Source of the DNA: Trema orientale
Taxonomy: Eukaryota > Streptophyta > Magnoliopsida > Rosales > Cannabaceae
Length of the DNA: 64,000 nt
Reading direction: 5' to 3'
Assembly: GCA_002914845.1 (NCBI GenBank)
Contig: JXTC01000012.1
Span: 1,014,556-1,078,555 of the forward strand
Part shown: positions 1 through 10,379 of the stretch, one piece after another
Layout of the letters: the number at the start of each line of letters is the position of its first letter
Position numbering within the stretch: the stretch's first letter is position 1
Notes under the pieces: generated by a model
Seen by the model: only the letters and a program-made list of their open reading frames with translations
Told to the model about the DNA's origin: nothing
Database searches by the model: none
Position numbers and translations under genes: made by a program

Positions 1-49
1 GTATAGTAGAATGTGAACTGCGTAATGCATTTTTATTCTTGCTTATTAG

Positions 50-143
50 GCTCCCGACATCGAAAGCCTTGGACCAAACATTAGATAAATGTGAATATTT
101 AAGATTATTCATCGACCATATTCAAGCAGATTTCAGGCTATAA
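50..143 (+). CDS. 3'-terminal exon of an unidentified gene (partial)
   Basis: An intron-like T-rich stretch ends in AG at 48-49. One frame then stays open for 30 codons and stops at TAA 141-143; the other two frames stop early. The peptide ends in FIDHIQADFRL and reads as an amphipathic helix-rich C-terminus (ALDQTLDKCEYLRLF). I do not recognise the family. The rest of the gene lies left of the window. The sequence after the stop is AT-rich and looks like 3' UTR. The support is one plausible acceptor plus a protein-like reading frame, so this could still be chance. Confidence 0.45.
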
Positions 144-529
144 CGTTTATGAATGGTTTACTTTTGAGTTTTGTATTGTAAATTGGACTCGTACGGAGAA
201 AGGGACGTGAATGCAAGTCTCTCTTTTTTGTTGTAGTGCTATTTTTTCTTTTGCAATAGCATAATTCACTTGAGCTATGAATCATTGTATCAATAACATG
301 TCAATTACACGACTGCACAGTTTTTATTTGCGGTAAGGCAAATTTCCTACTCCATGCTATTACTTAAATCGTGTGTTATAATTGTTGTTACTTTTGTTGT
401 TATAACCTGGCACAGGCTCTCAAGAAGGATCTGCATGATATACTGGTTCATATGCTGATATGTACTTCGTTAATGTAATTCCTTGCTAGTTTTGAAAGGG
501 GTACACTAGTAGGGCATGCTTGGTTGTGG
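144..529. other. 3' UTR/intergenic, no gene seen
   Basis: AT-rich sequence after the putative last exon. I see no open frame or repeat here. It ends where the inverted-repeat element begins. Confidence 0.5.
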
Positions 530-1300
530 TTATATAACACGGAGCTGATCCTCTGTCCGGTCTCACTGTCCACTTTCCTGTCCATCCACTAGTTTTTTGC
601 CACATCAATTCTAAGCTAACGTCTCTTTTTAACGGGAAAACGGGTCGTTTATGATCTAAATTAAAGAAAGAAAAGAAACACACAGATGAAAAGGCACGAT
701 CTTGGGACTGGTCTTAGAACATTTCTTTTTTCTTTTTTAGTGGTACAAAATGAAGCCGTTTTCCCTAATCGTCTCTGTGATAGAGATTAGAGGGTGCCAT
801 CACAGCCGCAACTCGCCGAAACTCCCCACAACACCGCCTCAACTCGCCGAAACTCCCAAGAACATTCTGTGCTGCATGACGGCAACGCCCGAAATCTTCT
901 CATCGTCTTTTGTCTATCAGCCATAAATCGCGATGGCAGAGAAAAAGATGGGAGTAGAGAGGACCAAGCATGCTTCCTCATTTGTTTTTCTCTTTTTTCT
1001 TTTTAATATTAAAAAACTGGGTTAAATAACTTAGAAAATTGAAAGACCCAGATCCATCCCATGAAGAAAATCCAGAAAATTTCATTTTGAAAGGCAAATC
1101 AGTCTGGGTCTGCGGTGTTTCCCTTTCCAATTTTTTTTTTTCTTTTTAAGAATTATTTAATGGGTAAACGGAGCGCATCCTTCTGTTAGTGGAGATGAGA
1201 TGAAGAGACAACATTTTTAATTGACGTGTCTCATTTTTATTAGCCAGACAGGAAAGTGGACAGAGAGATTAGACAGAGGATCCGGCTCCATATTACACAC
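530..1300. mobile_element. Non-autonomous DNA transposon with long terminal inverted repeats (Mutator-like)
   Basis: The left end (about 535-640) and the right end (about 1195-1300) are imperfect inverted copies of each other over roughly 100 bp. Both arms carry GATCCTCTGTC and GTCCACTTTCCTGTC in the same spacing, followed by a CAATT...GTCTCTT block. Long arms suggest a MULE-type element; hAT and CACTA arms are usually much shorter. I could not fix the target-site duplication; TTGTGG at 524-529 and 1309-1314 is only a candidate. The core (about 800-980) is GC-richer than its surroundings and holds two copies of AACTCGCCGAAACTCCC, so it might be captured host sequence. No transposase is present. 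Confidence 0.65.
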
Positions 1301-2370
1301 CCTGAGGATTGTGGATTTTGAACTTCCATCATTCCCCGTATGCCCATTTGAACCCCAAGTGCAATGATTTTAGTGAATATCATCTGTTGAAAAGATGTAT
1401 TTGGTTGCAGAGAATCTTATGAGGTGCTTAGCAAATTTGTATTCTGTTACCAACAGGGATTGATTTGAGATCATGATGGTTGATGCAGGAATTCAAACAT
1501 GGGGGCTCCTCGTCTATGAAGCCTTCTCTTGCTTGGCTTCACCTTCTTTTGGCGCCCCTTTTTCTGTTCTCAAATCTCTCAAGGCCCCACTGTCTTCAAC
1601 CAAACCCTTTAGCGTCTTCACCTAGTAGATTTTCTAACGGTACCAGCTCGGATAGACATGGGTTCATGAAATGTTACGGCAATCCATTTCGGTTGAACTA
1701 TATAATCGTTGTTGGCAGTCGTAAATAACATGATTGCATAACTTAACTTCGCAATTAGTTTTGCTTATATATCATCTTTTGAAACCTTCTTTATCCTTAT
1801 TTTATGTTGAGAAGTGAGAATGTCTGATTACCATGTTGGAACGACTCCAACATTAACAATTCATCCAAGTTATGCTTTGTTACTTGGAACCATTTAGTTG
1901 GTACGAGCATCTTGATCTCCCAAGAAATGAATTCTTGAGTTACGTTTCAACTTTATAATGTTTATGCTGATTGAACACCAGTATGGAACTTCTTTTTTAC
2001 TGATTTGGGAAATACCCTATTGAGCAGTGGTTAGTCTTTCGCTGTGTTCCCTATTAGAAAGATTCAAAGCTCAGCTCCTTTTTGTTAGCTGGAAGGAAAG
2101 GAGATCGTAGCTCGAAATGAGGCGTTCATTGTATTTATACGCTTGGAAAAAAATAAAAATAAAACATTTGCTATTATTAATCCAGTCAACGGTAAACTTT
2201 GCAAACTATCATCTCGAACCACTGAGGAATCTCCTCAAACCAGTGAAAAAGAACAATTTGTGGAGGAAGCCCACTTAACAATGTATTCCATCACAATTAA
2301 CAAGCTCTAAAATATCGTGCTCAATCAATCTAACTTCAGTTAAAAATGACTTCTTTCCTTTTACAATATC
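1301..2370. other. Intergenic, no supported gene
   Basis: A short open frame from ATG 1480 (internal ATG 1516) to 1728 would encode an 82- or 70-residue peptide with a hydrophobic N-terminal stretch (LAWLHLLLAPLFLFS). It has no recognisable family, so I do not call it. The rest is AT-rich and unremarkable. Confidence 0.4.
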
Positions 2371-2893
2371 AATAATACTACCGCTAGTGGCCATGGATCA
2401 GCTTCCATCCCTTTTCGAATAGCCTCATCGATGGCCATAGCTTCAGCCATGTATGCTGAAACGGAGCCAAACAAACCTGTAGCAATAGTGGCCATAATCT
2501 CTCCTTTGTTGTCTCTTATAATAGCCCCAGATCAATTCTGCAGTCTTGAGTAGTCAAAGTTGCATCATAATTGATTATTAGCACCAACATAGGTAGCTTT
2601 TGACAATTCAGCCAGTGCTACATCAAAGTCCCTACCCTGTGCTATCCCAACAATCTCATAACAACAATCAATACTCAGTCAGGCACATGACAACATGTTT
2701 TATTTTTATTTTTATTTTTTATCCAAACATGACAACATGTTTCTAAATCGTCATCACACAAGGCACAAGTAATGTTTTTCGGAACGGGAAGGGAGAGGAG
2801 ACTAACACTAGAAGCCTTTCCAAAAAAAATCGTGATGGGATTAAGGAAGCTTAATCGCTCCCCCACCAGGCTTGATTTGAGAAAGAGCATCAA
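2371..2893 (-). pseudogene. LINE ORF2 C-terminal remnant (zinc knuckle-like region then RNase H)
   Basis: Read on the minus strand, about 2590-2380 encodes SGAIIRDNKGEIMAT followed by AEAMAIDEAI. This is the pattern of the RNase H-like domain (RVT_3) at the end of plant L1-type ORF2 and of its domesticated relatives. In-frame stops and a frame change interrupt it. Upstream on the same strand, 2893-2730 has a CxxC...H-containing peptide (CALCDDDLETCCHV) that could be the zf-RVT region normally preceding RNase H. A short duplication of CATGACAACATGTTT (2686 and 2728 regions) flanks a T/A-rich tract between them. The element is old and truncated. The RNase H call is fairly sure; the zf-RVT call is tentative. 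Confidence 0.6.
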
Positions 2894-3182
2894 CGCAGAG
2901 ACTGATCTTTTCTATACATGATATACTGATAGCTTTAAATCCGCTTTCACCGTGTAGCAACCACATTTTTAAGACGAATGCAGATTATAGTCTAAGCCAA
3001 GCAAACAAACACCAAAGTACAGGTATTCACCAAAAAAAAAAAAAAAAAAAAGAGGGAAAAAGGAGAGAAAAGTACAGGTGTCGCATGTATAGCGAGCTTG
3101 GGTATCCAAAAAGGCCCTTAAAGTGGAACCAAAATTACCAATCTTGGACAAATGATAGGAATAGGATAACAAGTTCATAGAC

Positions 3183-4229
3183 ATGCCACTCAAATTACCA
3201 CTTCGCTCACTCTCCTCTTACCACTCCTCTTTCCTCCTTTCTAGGCTCACCCTCCGCCGCTTCATGGCCACCAACACCACCACCACCTCTGCCGAGCCCG
3301 TTATAATAAGCCCATCAACCACCCGCGTGGGCTGGATCGGAACCGGCGTCATGGGCCGCTCAATGTGCTCCCACCTAATCAAAGCCGGCTACACCCTCAC
3401 CGTCTTCAACCGAACCCTCTCCAAGGCCCAGCCACTCCTCGACCTGGGGGCCCACCTCGCCCACTCCCCTCTCGCCGTCGCCTCCCAGTCCGACGTCGTC
3501 TTCTCCATCGTCGGCTACCCCTCCGACGTCCGCTCCGTCCTCCTCGACCCATCCTCCGGCGCCCTCGCCGGCCTCCGCCCCGGCGGAGTCCTCGTCGACA
3601 TGACCACGTCGGAGCCCTCCCTCGCCTCCGAGATCTCCGCCGCCGCCGACGCCAGGGGCTGCGCCGCGATCGACGCCCCGGTCTCGGGCGGCGACCTGGG
3701 AGCCAGGAACGGAACCCTAGCGATCTTCGCCGGCGGCGATGAGGCCGTGGTCAACCGGCTAAACCCTCTCTTCGCCCAATTGGGGAAAGTCAACTACATG
3801 GGCGGCCCGGGCAGAGGCCAGTTCGCGAAGCTGGCGAACCAGATCACCATAGCTTCGACCATGGTGGGTCTAGTCGAGGGCATGGTGTACGCGCACAAGG
3901 CGGGCCTCGACGTCGCGCAGTTCCTGAGCGCGATTTCGACGGGCGCGGCGGGATCGAAGTCGCTGGATTTGTACAGTGGGAGGATTCTGAGGAGGGATTT
4001 CGAGCCCGGGTTCTTCGTGAATCACTTCGTGAAAGATTTGGGGATATGCTTGAAGGAGTGCCAGAATATGGGTCTTGCTCTTCCTGGTCTGGCTCTGGCT
4101 CAGCAGCTCTATCTCTCGCTTAAGGCTCATGGAGAAGGGAATTTGGGTACCCAAGCTCTTATTTTGGCTCTGGAGAGGCTTAACAATGTTTCGCTCGAGT
4201 CTTCTACTTCTGCAGCTCCAGCTAGCTAG
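3183..4229 (+). CDS. 3-hydroxyisobutyrate dehydrogenase-like 1 (beta-hydroxyacid dehydrogenase, glyoxylate/succinic semialdehyde reductase family)
   Basis: The protein has 348 residues in one exon. Residues 1-28 (Arg, Ser and Leu rich, almost no acidic residues) look like a mitochondrial or plastid transit peptide. A second Met at residue 28 could give a cytosolic form. The Rossmann glycine motif is at 53-58 (GTGVMG), the substrate loop DAPVSGG at 164-170, the presumed catalytic lysine K216 in GQFAKLANQ, and the C-terminal cofactor segment KDLGICLKE at 284-292. All family landmarks are intact. By recalled comparison it is closest to Arabidopsis At4g29120, also intronless, annotated as probable 3-hydroxyisobutyrate dehydrogenase-like 1. 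The family reduces small semialdehydes or glyoxylate, or oxidises beta-hydroxyacids, with NAD(P)(H); the substrate cannot be read from sequence. The coding region is strikingly GC-rich at its 5' half compared with its AT-rich flanks. Confidence 0.93.
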   Translation: MPLKLPLRSLSSYHSSFLLSRLTLRRFMATNTTTTSAEPVIISPSTTRVGWIGTGVMGRSMCSHLIKAGYTLTVFNRTLSKAQPLLDLGAHLAHSPLAVASQSDVVFSIVGYPSDVRSVLLDPSSGALAGLRPGGVLVDMTTSEPSLASEISAAADARGCAAIDAPVSGGDLGARNGTLAIFAGGDEAVVNRLNPLFAQLGKVNYMGGPGRGQFAKLANQITIASTMVGLVEGMVYAHKAGLDVAQFLSAISTGAAGSKSLDLYSGRILRRDFEPGFFVNHFVKDLGICLKECQNMGLALPGLALAQQLYLSLKAHGEGNLGTQALILALERLNNVSLESSTSAAPAS

Positions 4230-5905
4230 TTGGACTGGTAAGTGAAGATAATATATGATATTTCATTGTTCATGGGGACAGATATAGAAATTGTCATTAT
4301 GAGTATATGAAGCTAATTTTACGTAATGAAGATGGTACATTCCATCTGTGTTGTTGGTCAAGTTTGAGAGTTTCTCTTGCTGATTCTTGTTACACGTTTT
4401 GGATGGATGGATGGTGTAAAGTAAACTCATGCTTTGTATCATCAAAAACTGGAAATTAGTAATGTGAAAATTGTGAATCTGTGATATTGTCCGTTTTAAA
4501 CATTAACATTGTAACAAGAATAAATCATCAAATTTCAACTTAGATGTAGCAAGTTATAATCTAATCCAAGTGAAAAAATCTAGTGCTCCTTATTTGGATA
4601 TGCTATTATGAATTTAAAGGAATATAAAAAAGGTGCAAGAAATTTCTTTCACCTTTAACTTGTGTGTTCTAGGACATAGTTTTGACTAATAGCCTTTTAC
4701 CTTTGGTGGCAATGGGTTTTGCTTTAGTTTTTTCTGTTTGTTGTAAATAGTTCAAGAATGAGTTCTATTAAACTTTCCTTCAAAATATAATGTTTCATTA
4801 ATAATTGTCCCAAAACATCGACTCGCAAATTCAGGTTTAATACCATTTTAATAGATGTTGCACCAAACTTCAACAATAGAGTAACTTTTAACTTCGGAGA
4901 ATGTAACTTGTGATCCATGTAACTGAGGAGCCTTCCCTGTTGCGATCCCATGAAACTCCCATTTGCCATGCTCCTAGAACGAAGGTTTTACTGACAAAGT
5001 TTCTATTATATCGTCTTTCAGATATCTTCTCCTTTGATGATGAACCAAAAAAGGAATTATTAATTTATTTATTTGGTCTTTTGGACTCTTGAATGGTGCC
5101 ATCCTCGTAGGATTAGCCAGTGTGGTTATTGATTCTTGAGAATACCACAATACAAAGGCTACCACAATACAAAGGCGAGTTTGAATGTTCTGCATAGATT
5201 TGAAAGTTCTTACAGCTGAAATCTATACTCGATGAGATAGGAGGTTGCTAATATGGCCTTATAATAGATCGATAGAAAACGACAATTAACTGAAAATTGA
5301 CAACAAAAAGAGATAAAGACTTTTTTGTGTTTGCTCGGTCGAGAATTCGAAGATTCTCTGAGATTCTTCAAATTTTCAGAGATTCTTCGAATTTTCTAGC
5401 GTGAGGTTCCTTCGAGGAAACTAGCCACACATTTTGAAGATTAGTTATGTCGTCTTTGTTGATATCTTGACTTATAAAACTACACGAAAAGATATTTAGC
5501 AAATTGGTAAATAATATAACTAAGAACTAAATAAAATATCGAATTGGATATTATACACGAGTAGAGCTTAAACAATTGAAAAAATAATATGTCAATCAAT
5601 TCTGAGCATGCGAAGCTGGTAATCTAAAACGTTACTTAAAATAAATAATAATAATAATAAAGAAATATAAAAGGGTCGTTTTTCTAGCAATATATGGACG
5701 TCCCATCTTCGAAATGATTCATCTAAGTCTCCGTTGACCATCACATCCTTGGTTCCACCATAGGAAAAAACCATTGGTCACTGGCTATGTAGCAAACTCT
5801 GCCTTTTCCACATGCATGACTGATTGCAAAATCAGACATTAGTCATCCTGAGATGAGTAGCTACTAAAACCAGATCAAACACATTAACTCAAGAGTCTCT
5901 TCCAA
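4230..5905. other. Intergenic and promoter region of receptor kinase A
   Basis: AT-rich with no gene. A 17-bp unit TACCACAATACAAAGGC is tandemly doubled near 5142-5175, and GAGATTCTTC-type short repeats occur at 5352-5395. From about 5450 to the start codon the sequence is recognisably related to 52080-52688 upstream of copy B (shared GATATTTAGCAAATT, GAACTAAATAAAATA and GAGTAGA blocks), so the duplication included promoter sequence. TATAAAAG at 5666-5673 could be a TATA box, but it is 230 bp from the ATG. Confidence 0.6.
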
Positions 5906-8900
5906 ATGACTAAAATAAACCAAAACTCTCTCCCAAACAAATTCGGCATTGTTTTCTTCTGTTTCTTCGTCAGTTATGGAGTCTCTCAGTCACTACAGGA
6001 GCAAGAACAATCAGTCCTCCTGAAGCTAAAGCGACATTGGGGAAACCTCTCCTATATGAGTCGATGGATCCCCTCAACAAACTCTTCTTCCCACTGTTCT
6101 TGGCCTGGCATCAACTGCACCTCGAGCTCGGTCACCGGGCTGTCACTGCAGAACATCAGCATCACTAATGAAGTCCCACCCTTCATCTGTGATCTCAAGA
6201 ATCTCACCGTCATTGATCTTGAGTACAACTATATTCCCGGGGAGTTTCCTACAGCTCTGTACAGCTGTCCAAAGCTTGAAGATTTAGACCTCTCCAATAA
6301 CTACTTTGTCGGAACACTTCCTAGCGACATCGATCGATTGGTTCAGCTCCGGAGTCTTAACCTCGGCGGTAATAACTTCAGTGGCAATATCCCAGCTGCC
6401 ATAGGACGGCTGCAAGAGCTGAGGACACTCATACTTGGGGCCAACTTCTTAAATGGCACTTTACCACCAGAAATAGGTAACTTGTCCAATCTCGAAATGT
6501 TGTGGTTATCAAATAATGAATTCTCGTCGGGGCTGCCTTCCAATTATACACAGTTGAAGAAGTTGAGAAACTTGTGGCTTACTAACTCGAATCTGATCGG
6601 GGAAATACCTGAAAGTATTGGAGATATGGAAGCAATGGAATACTTGGATTTATCAGGCAATAACTTGAGTGGGAAAATCCCAGATGGGTTGTTTACATTG
6701 AAGAATTTAAGCATAGTTTATCTCTACAGAAACAGTCTCTCGGGGGAGATTCCTCAGGTGGTTGAAGCTCTGAACTTGTCGATAATCGATCTTTCGGAGA
6801 ACAATTTAACAGGGAGAATACCAACAGACTTCAAGAAGCTAAACCAGTTGACGGGTTTGGCTTTGTTTATTAATCAATTGTCCGGAGATATTCCAGAGGG
6901 AATCGGCAGATTACCCGCTTTGGTAGATTTCAAACTGTATACCAACAATTTGTCAGGCGTTTTGCCTCCAGACTTGGGCAAGAATTTGAAGCTCAAGACA
7001 TTCGAGGTCTCTTCCAACAGGCTCTCAGGCAATTTACCGGAACACCTTTGTGATGGGGGTAACTTGGTAGGAGTGGTGGCTTCTGACAACAATCTCACTG
7101 GTGAACTGCCTCAAGGACTTGGAAACTGCAGCGCTTTGCTCATGGTCAAAGTTGAAAACAACAGGCTTTCTGGGAATCTTCCTAGTGACCTGTGGACATT
7201 ACCTGATTTGGGTACGTTGATTCTAAATAATAATTTGTTTACTGGGTCGCTTCCTGATAAATTGTCCGATAACCTTTGGCAACTCCACATTAGTGACAAC
7301 AGATTTTCAGGTAACATTCCAACTGGGGTGTCTTTTGGGAGAAATTTGGTTGAATTTGGGGCCAGCAATAACCTTTTGACAGGAACCATTCCCCAAGAAT
7401 TCACCACTCTTCCTCGTTTGACAACTCTTTTGCTTGATCGGAACCAGCTTAGAGGCGAACTTCCTACGGATATACAATGGGTGGTTCTTGAGACTCTTAA
7501 TCTGAGTCAAAATCAATTCTCTGGACGAATTCCAGAAGAACTTGGTAAGTTACCAATTCTCAGAACTTTGGACCTTTCAGAGAACATGTTTTCTGGCCAA
7601 ATTCCATCCCTATTTGGTCTTGAACTGCTGCAATTTTTCGATCTTTCTTCGAATGAGCTCACTGGGATAGTCCCTCCTGAATTAGAGAAGACTTCGTATA
7701 CCCAAAGCTTCTTGAATAATCCTGGTCTCTGTACAAGTAACAAAGTACTAAAACTAAAGCTCTGCAATCCCAAATCAAACAAGCTGGACAAGGCATTCAA
7801 AAAAATCAGAGCCAAATATCTTGTTGTGTTAATACCATTAACTGTAGCCATCTTTTTGTTTGCCTTTTCTTTCTCGTTCTTCATCAGACGTTACAGGAAA
7901 AATGCTGGATTCGATTCCAACTGGAAGCTCACCTCCTTCCAGAGACTGAATTTCACAGAATCAAATATTTTGTCGGGAATGAAAGAGCATAATCTGATAG
8001 GAAAAGGAGGCTCAAGCAAAGTTTATCGTGTCCCTGTGAATCGTCTCGGCGATGTTGTCGCTGTAAAAAGAATATGGAACAACAAGAAGCTAGAACACAA
8101 GCTTGAGCAAGAATTCATTGCGGAAGTCAAAATTTTGAGCTCAATTAGACATTCCAAGATAGTTAAACTCCTATGCTGCATCTCCAGCGAGAGCTCGAAA
8201 CTTCTTGTCTACGAGTATATGGAGAACCACAGCCTAGACCGGTGGCTGCACAGCAAAAACAGGCCTATAACTACCACTGTCCCTGGTTCTGTCCACCATA
8301 TCATCCTTGACTGGCCCAAGAGGCTACAAATCGCTATTGGGGCTGCTCAAGGCCTCTGCTATATGCACCATGATTGCTTGCCACCAGTTATACACAGAGA
8401 CATCAAATCAAGCAACATCTTGCTTGACTCTGATTTCAAACCAAAAATTGCAGATTTTGGTCTAGCCAAGTTCTTGGCCAGGCAAGGAGAACTTGCTACA
8501 ATGTCGACTGTGGCCGGTTCTTTCGGCTACATAGCTCCAGGTAAAAATGGCCTGTAATAAGCTTCTTCCCCTGCTCATGCCATTGACTATTTTAGGACCC
8601 AAAATAATATATATTTTTTCACTTGGAATTTGCAGAATATGCATATACAACAAGAGTAAATGAGAAGATTGATGTTTACAGTTTTGGGGTTGTCCTCTTG
8701 GAGTTGGCAACTGGTAGAGAAGCAAATGACAGTGGAGATGAACACAGTTCCCTTGTCAAATGGGCATGGTGTCATGTTCAAGAGGGCAAGCACATAGCCG
8801 AAGCCTTGGATGAGGAGATAAAAGAACCTTGTTATGTTGAAGAAATGTGCTGCGTCTTCAAACTTGGTATTAAGTGTACGGACACGCAGCCTTCTACAAG

Positions 8901-8940
8901 GCCTTCTATGAAGGAGGTTCTGAAACTCTTGCTTAAGTGA
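5906..8940 (+). CDS. HSL3: LRR receptor-like kinase, HSL3-like, copy A (exons 5906-8540 and 8636-8940)
   Basis: Two exons, 979 residues. The intron (8541-8635, GT..AG) splits the APE codon of the kinase, as in copy B. Order: signal peptide 1-28; LRR N-cap with HCSWPGINC; about twenty LRRs to about 610; transmembrane segment about 637-657; kinase from about 695. The kinase has VAVK (K721), HRD (D832), DFG (D850) and APE. The glycine loop reads GKGGSSKV, with Ser where copy B and the family have the third Gly. It resembles Arabidopsis At5g25930 (HSL3/NUT, LRR subfamily XI), a plasma-membrane receptor for CTNIP/SCREW peptides. The ligand here is inferred. A TGA ends the protein just after the kinase, and the DNA beyond still resembles copy B's C-terminal tail, so A is shortened by about 48 residues. 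It may be active, altered or on the way to a pseudogene. Confidence 0.9.
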
Positions 8941-9665
8941 AGCTCCCCATTAGCCTACAGGTAAACAAGTTTACTGGAATTCGAATACAATGCTATTGCT
9001 GTCCTCAGGAATTTGAATAAATGCAACCAATGTCTGAAACCTCTGTTGAATATCAAATTTTCATCAGGAAAATAAGTAGTTCATTCATCTTGTTTGGCAA
9101 GCTTGAAATCCAATTCTACACACCAAACAAGTAGTATTATCTGAAAACTATGAAGGTTGTTTTAGATCAAAGGGAGACTTCTTATTAATAAAGGGAGGGG
9201 ACCAGTGTGTACTTGGTAGGACACAAGTCAAAAGGTAAGAATCATTTAAACTATTCGTTAAAACATAAGAACATGAATCATAAGTCAAAACGTGAAATTT
9301 AAATACTAATAGGACTCGGCAGTTTCGTACTCTGTAGTTGGGAGGACTTGGATTCATTTCTTTCTACTGATACATACATAAATATCTTATAAGATTCATT
9401 TCAATCTACTGATACATATTATAGTAAAGAGACACATATAAATAATGTGTATATGTGATGTATAAATGAGTCACAAAATAGTTTGTATTATGTTTCAAAC
9501 AACTCGTACATAATACTGCAGCAGCAGATACAGCCAGTACCAGAGAGAACGAAAGCCGTTTGGGTTGATGGTTTGGCCGCTCGTGGAAGCCAGACAAGGA
9601 ATGCTGCTCAGACTCTCTGGCTTCCGGCTAGCTATTCTGGTGCTGATATGGGCTTTGGGCCTGAA
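8941..9665. other. Decayed C-terminal tail and 3' flank of receptor A
   Basis: Immediately after the stop of copy A, about 8941-9020 still aligns with the tail codons of copy B (Ser-Ser-Pro-Leu-Ala-Tyr, then Glu-Phe-Glu-Tyr near 8976-8990) but with further stops and a frame shift. Beyond that I see only AT-rich sequence and no gene. Confidence 0.55.
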
Positions 9666-9755
9666 AGAATGCGAGTTATGGGCTAGTCATTTTTGTGTCA
9701 GTAATCCAAAAGAATGCGAGTTATGGGCTAGTCATTTTTGTGTCAGTAATCCGCT
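9666..9755 (+). repeat. Perfect 45-bp tandem duplication
   Basis: Two adjacent copies, 9666-9710 and 9711-9755, both containing GCGAGTTATGGGCTAGTCAT. They are essentially identical, so the duplication is recent. It lies in non-coding sequence downstream of receptor A. Confidence 0.9.
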
Positions 9756-9871
9756 GCTGAGAGAAAAGTACATAAAGACCGTTTTTTAAGACTTTTCATT
9801 TGTTGTACATTCATACCTATTTTTGGATAAGTGTATATCACATGTATTTCATATATAGTTTACATTTCATA

Positions 9872-10162
9872 GGGTTAAGTAGACAATTACCACTTTTTTC
9901 AAATGTTTAACTAAATTTACCACTACTATTAGATTCTACCACTTTTGAGAGGGAATTAGTCAAGAATCTGTCAAGAATTCATCAAGAATCCGTCAAGAAT
10001 CCATCAAGAATCTGTCAAGATTACTACTGACATCAAGAATCTGTCAAGAATCCATCAAGATCGTCAAGAATTCGTCAAGAATTCATCAAGAATTCATTAA
10101 AAAAAGTGGTATGGTGGTAGATTTAATTAATGAGGAAAAAAAAAGTGGTATTCACCTAAAAT
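9872..10162. mobile_element. MITE with a minisatellite core
   Basis: The outer ends are inverted copies: TACCACTTTTTT near 9888 and AAAAAAGTGGTA near 10140, followed inward by a second inverted block (TTAACTAAATTTACCAC against GTGGTAGATTTAATTAAT). The arms are about 60 bp and enclose the 11-bp repeat array. No coding capacity; target duplication not resolved. Confidence 0.6.
9960..10098 (+). repeat. 11-bp minisatellite, unit TCAAGAATCYR
   Basis: About eleven tandem or near-tandem copies of TCAAGAATCTG, TCAAGAATTCA or TCAAGAATCCA, with one interruption near 10020-10032. The array fills the centre of the surrounding inverted-repeat element. Confidence 0.85.
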
Positions 10163-10379
10163 GTATATCTAGAACTTGTATATATTTATAATGTATATAA
10201 AAACGAGTATGAAATATTAAAATCCAAAAGCGGTTATTTATGAAATATACTGAGCCTAAATTTCACAATGCTATAGGCTCTAAAATTGATATGATCAGAA
10301 AGTACTAAAAACAAAAACAACAATGGAAATACTAACAGGAACATAACAAATAAGACATAAAAACAGATACTTTGATCAT

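Noticed and set aside
1480-1728. Small secreted-peptide-like ORF
   Set aside because: The hydrophobic N-terminus looks like a signal peptide, but there is no known family, no conserved motif and no neighbouring support; the length is within chance for this sequence.
5906-8557. Copy A as a truncated kinase ending at 8557
   Set aside because: The frame merely reads into the intron. A GT..AG intron (8541-8635) restores APE and the rest of the kinase, at the same position as in copy B.
9960-10098. CRISPR-like array
   Set aside because: Units of 11 bp with no spacers, in a plant genome: a minisatellite.
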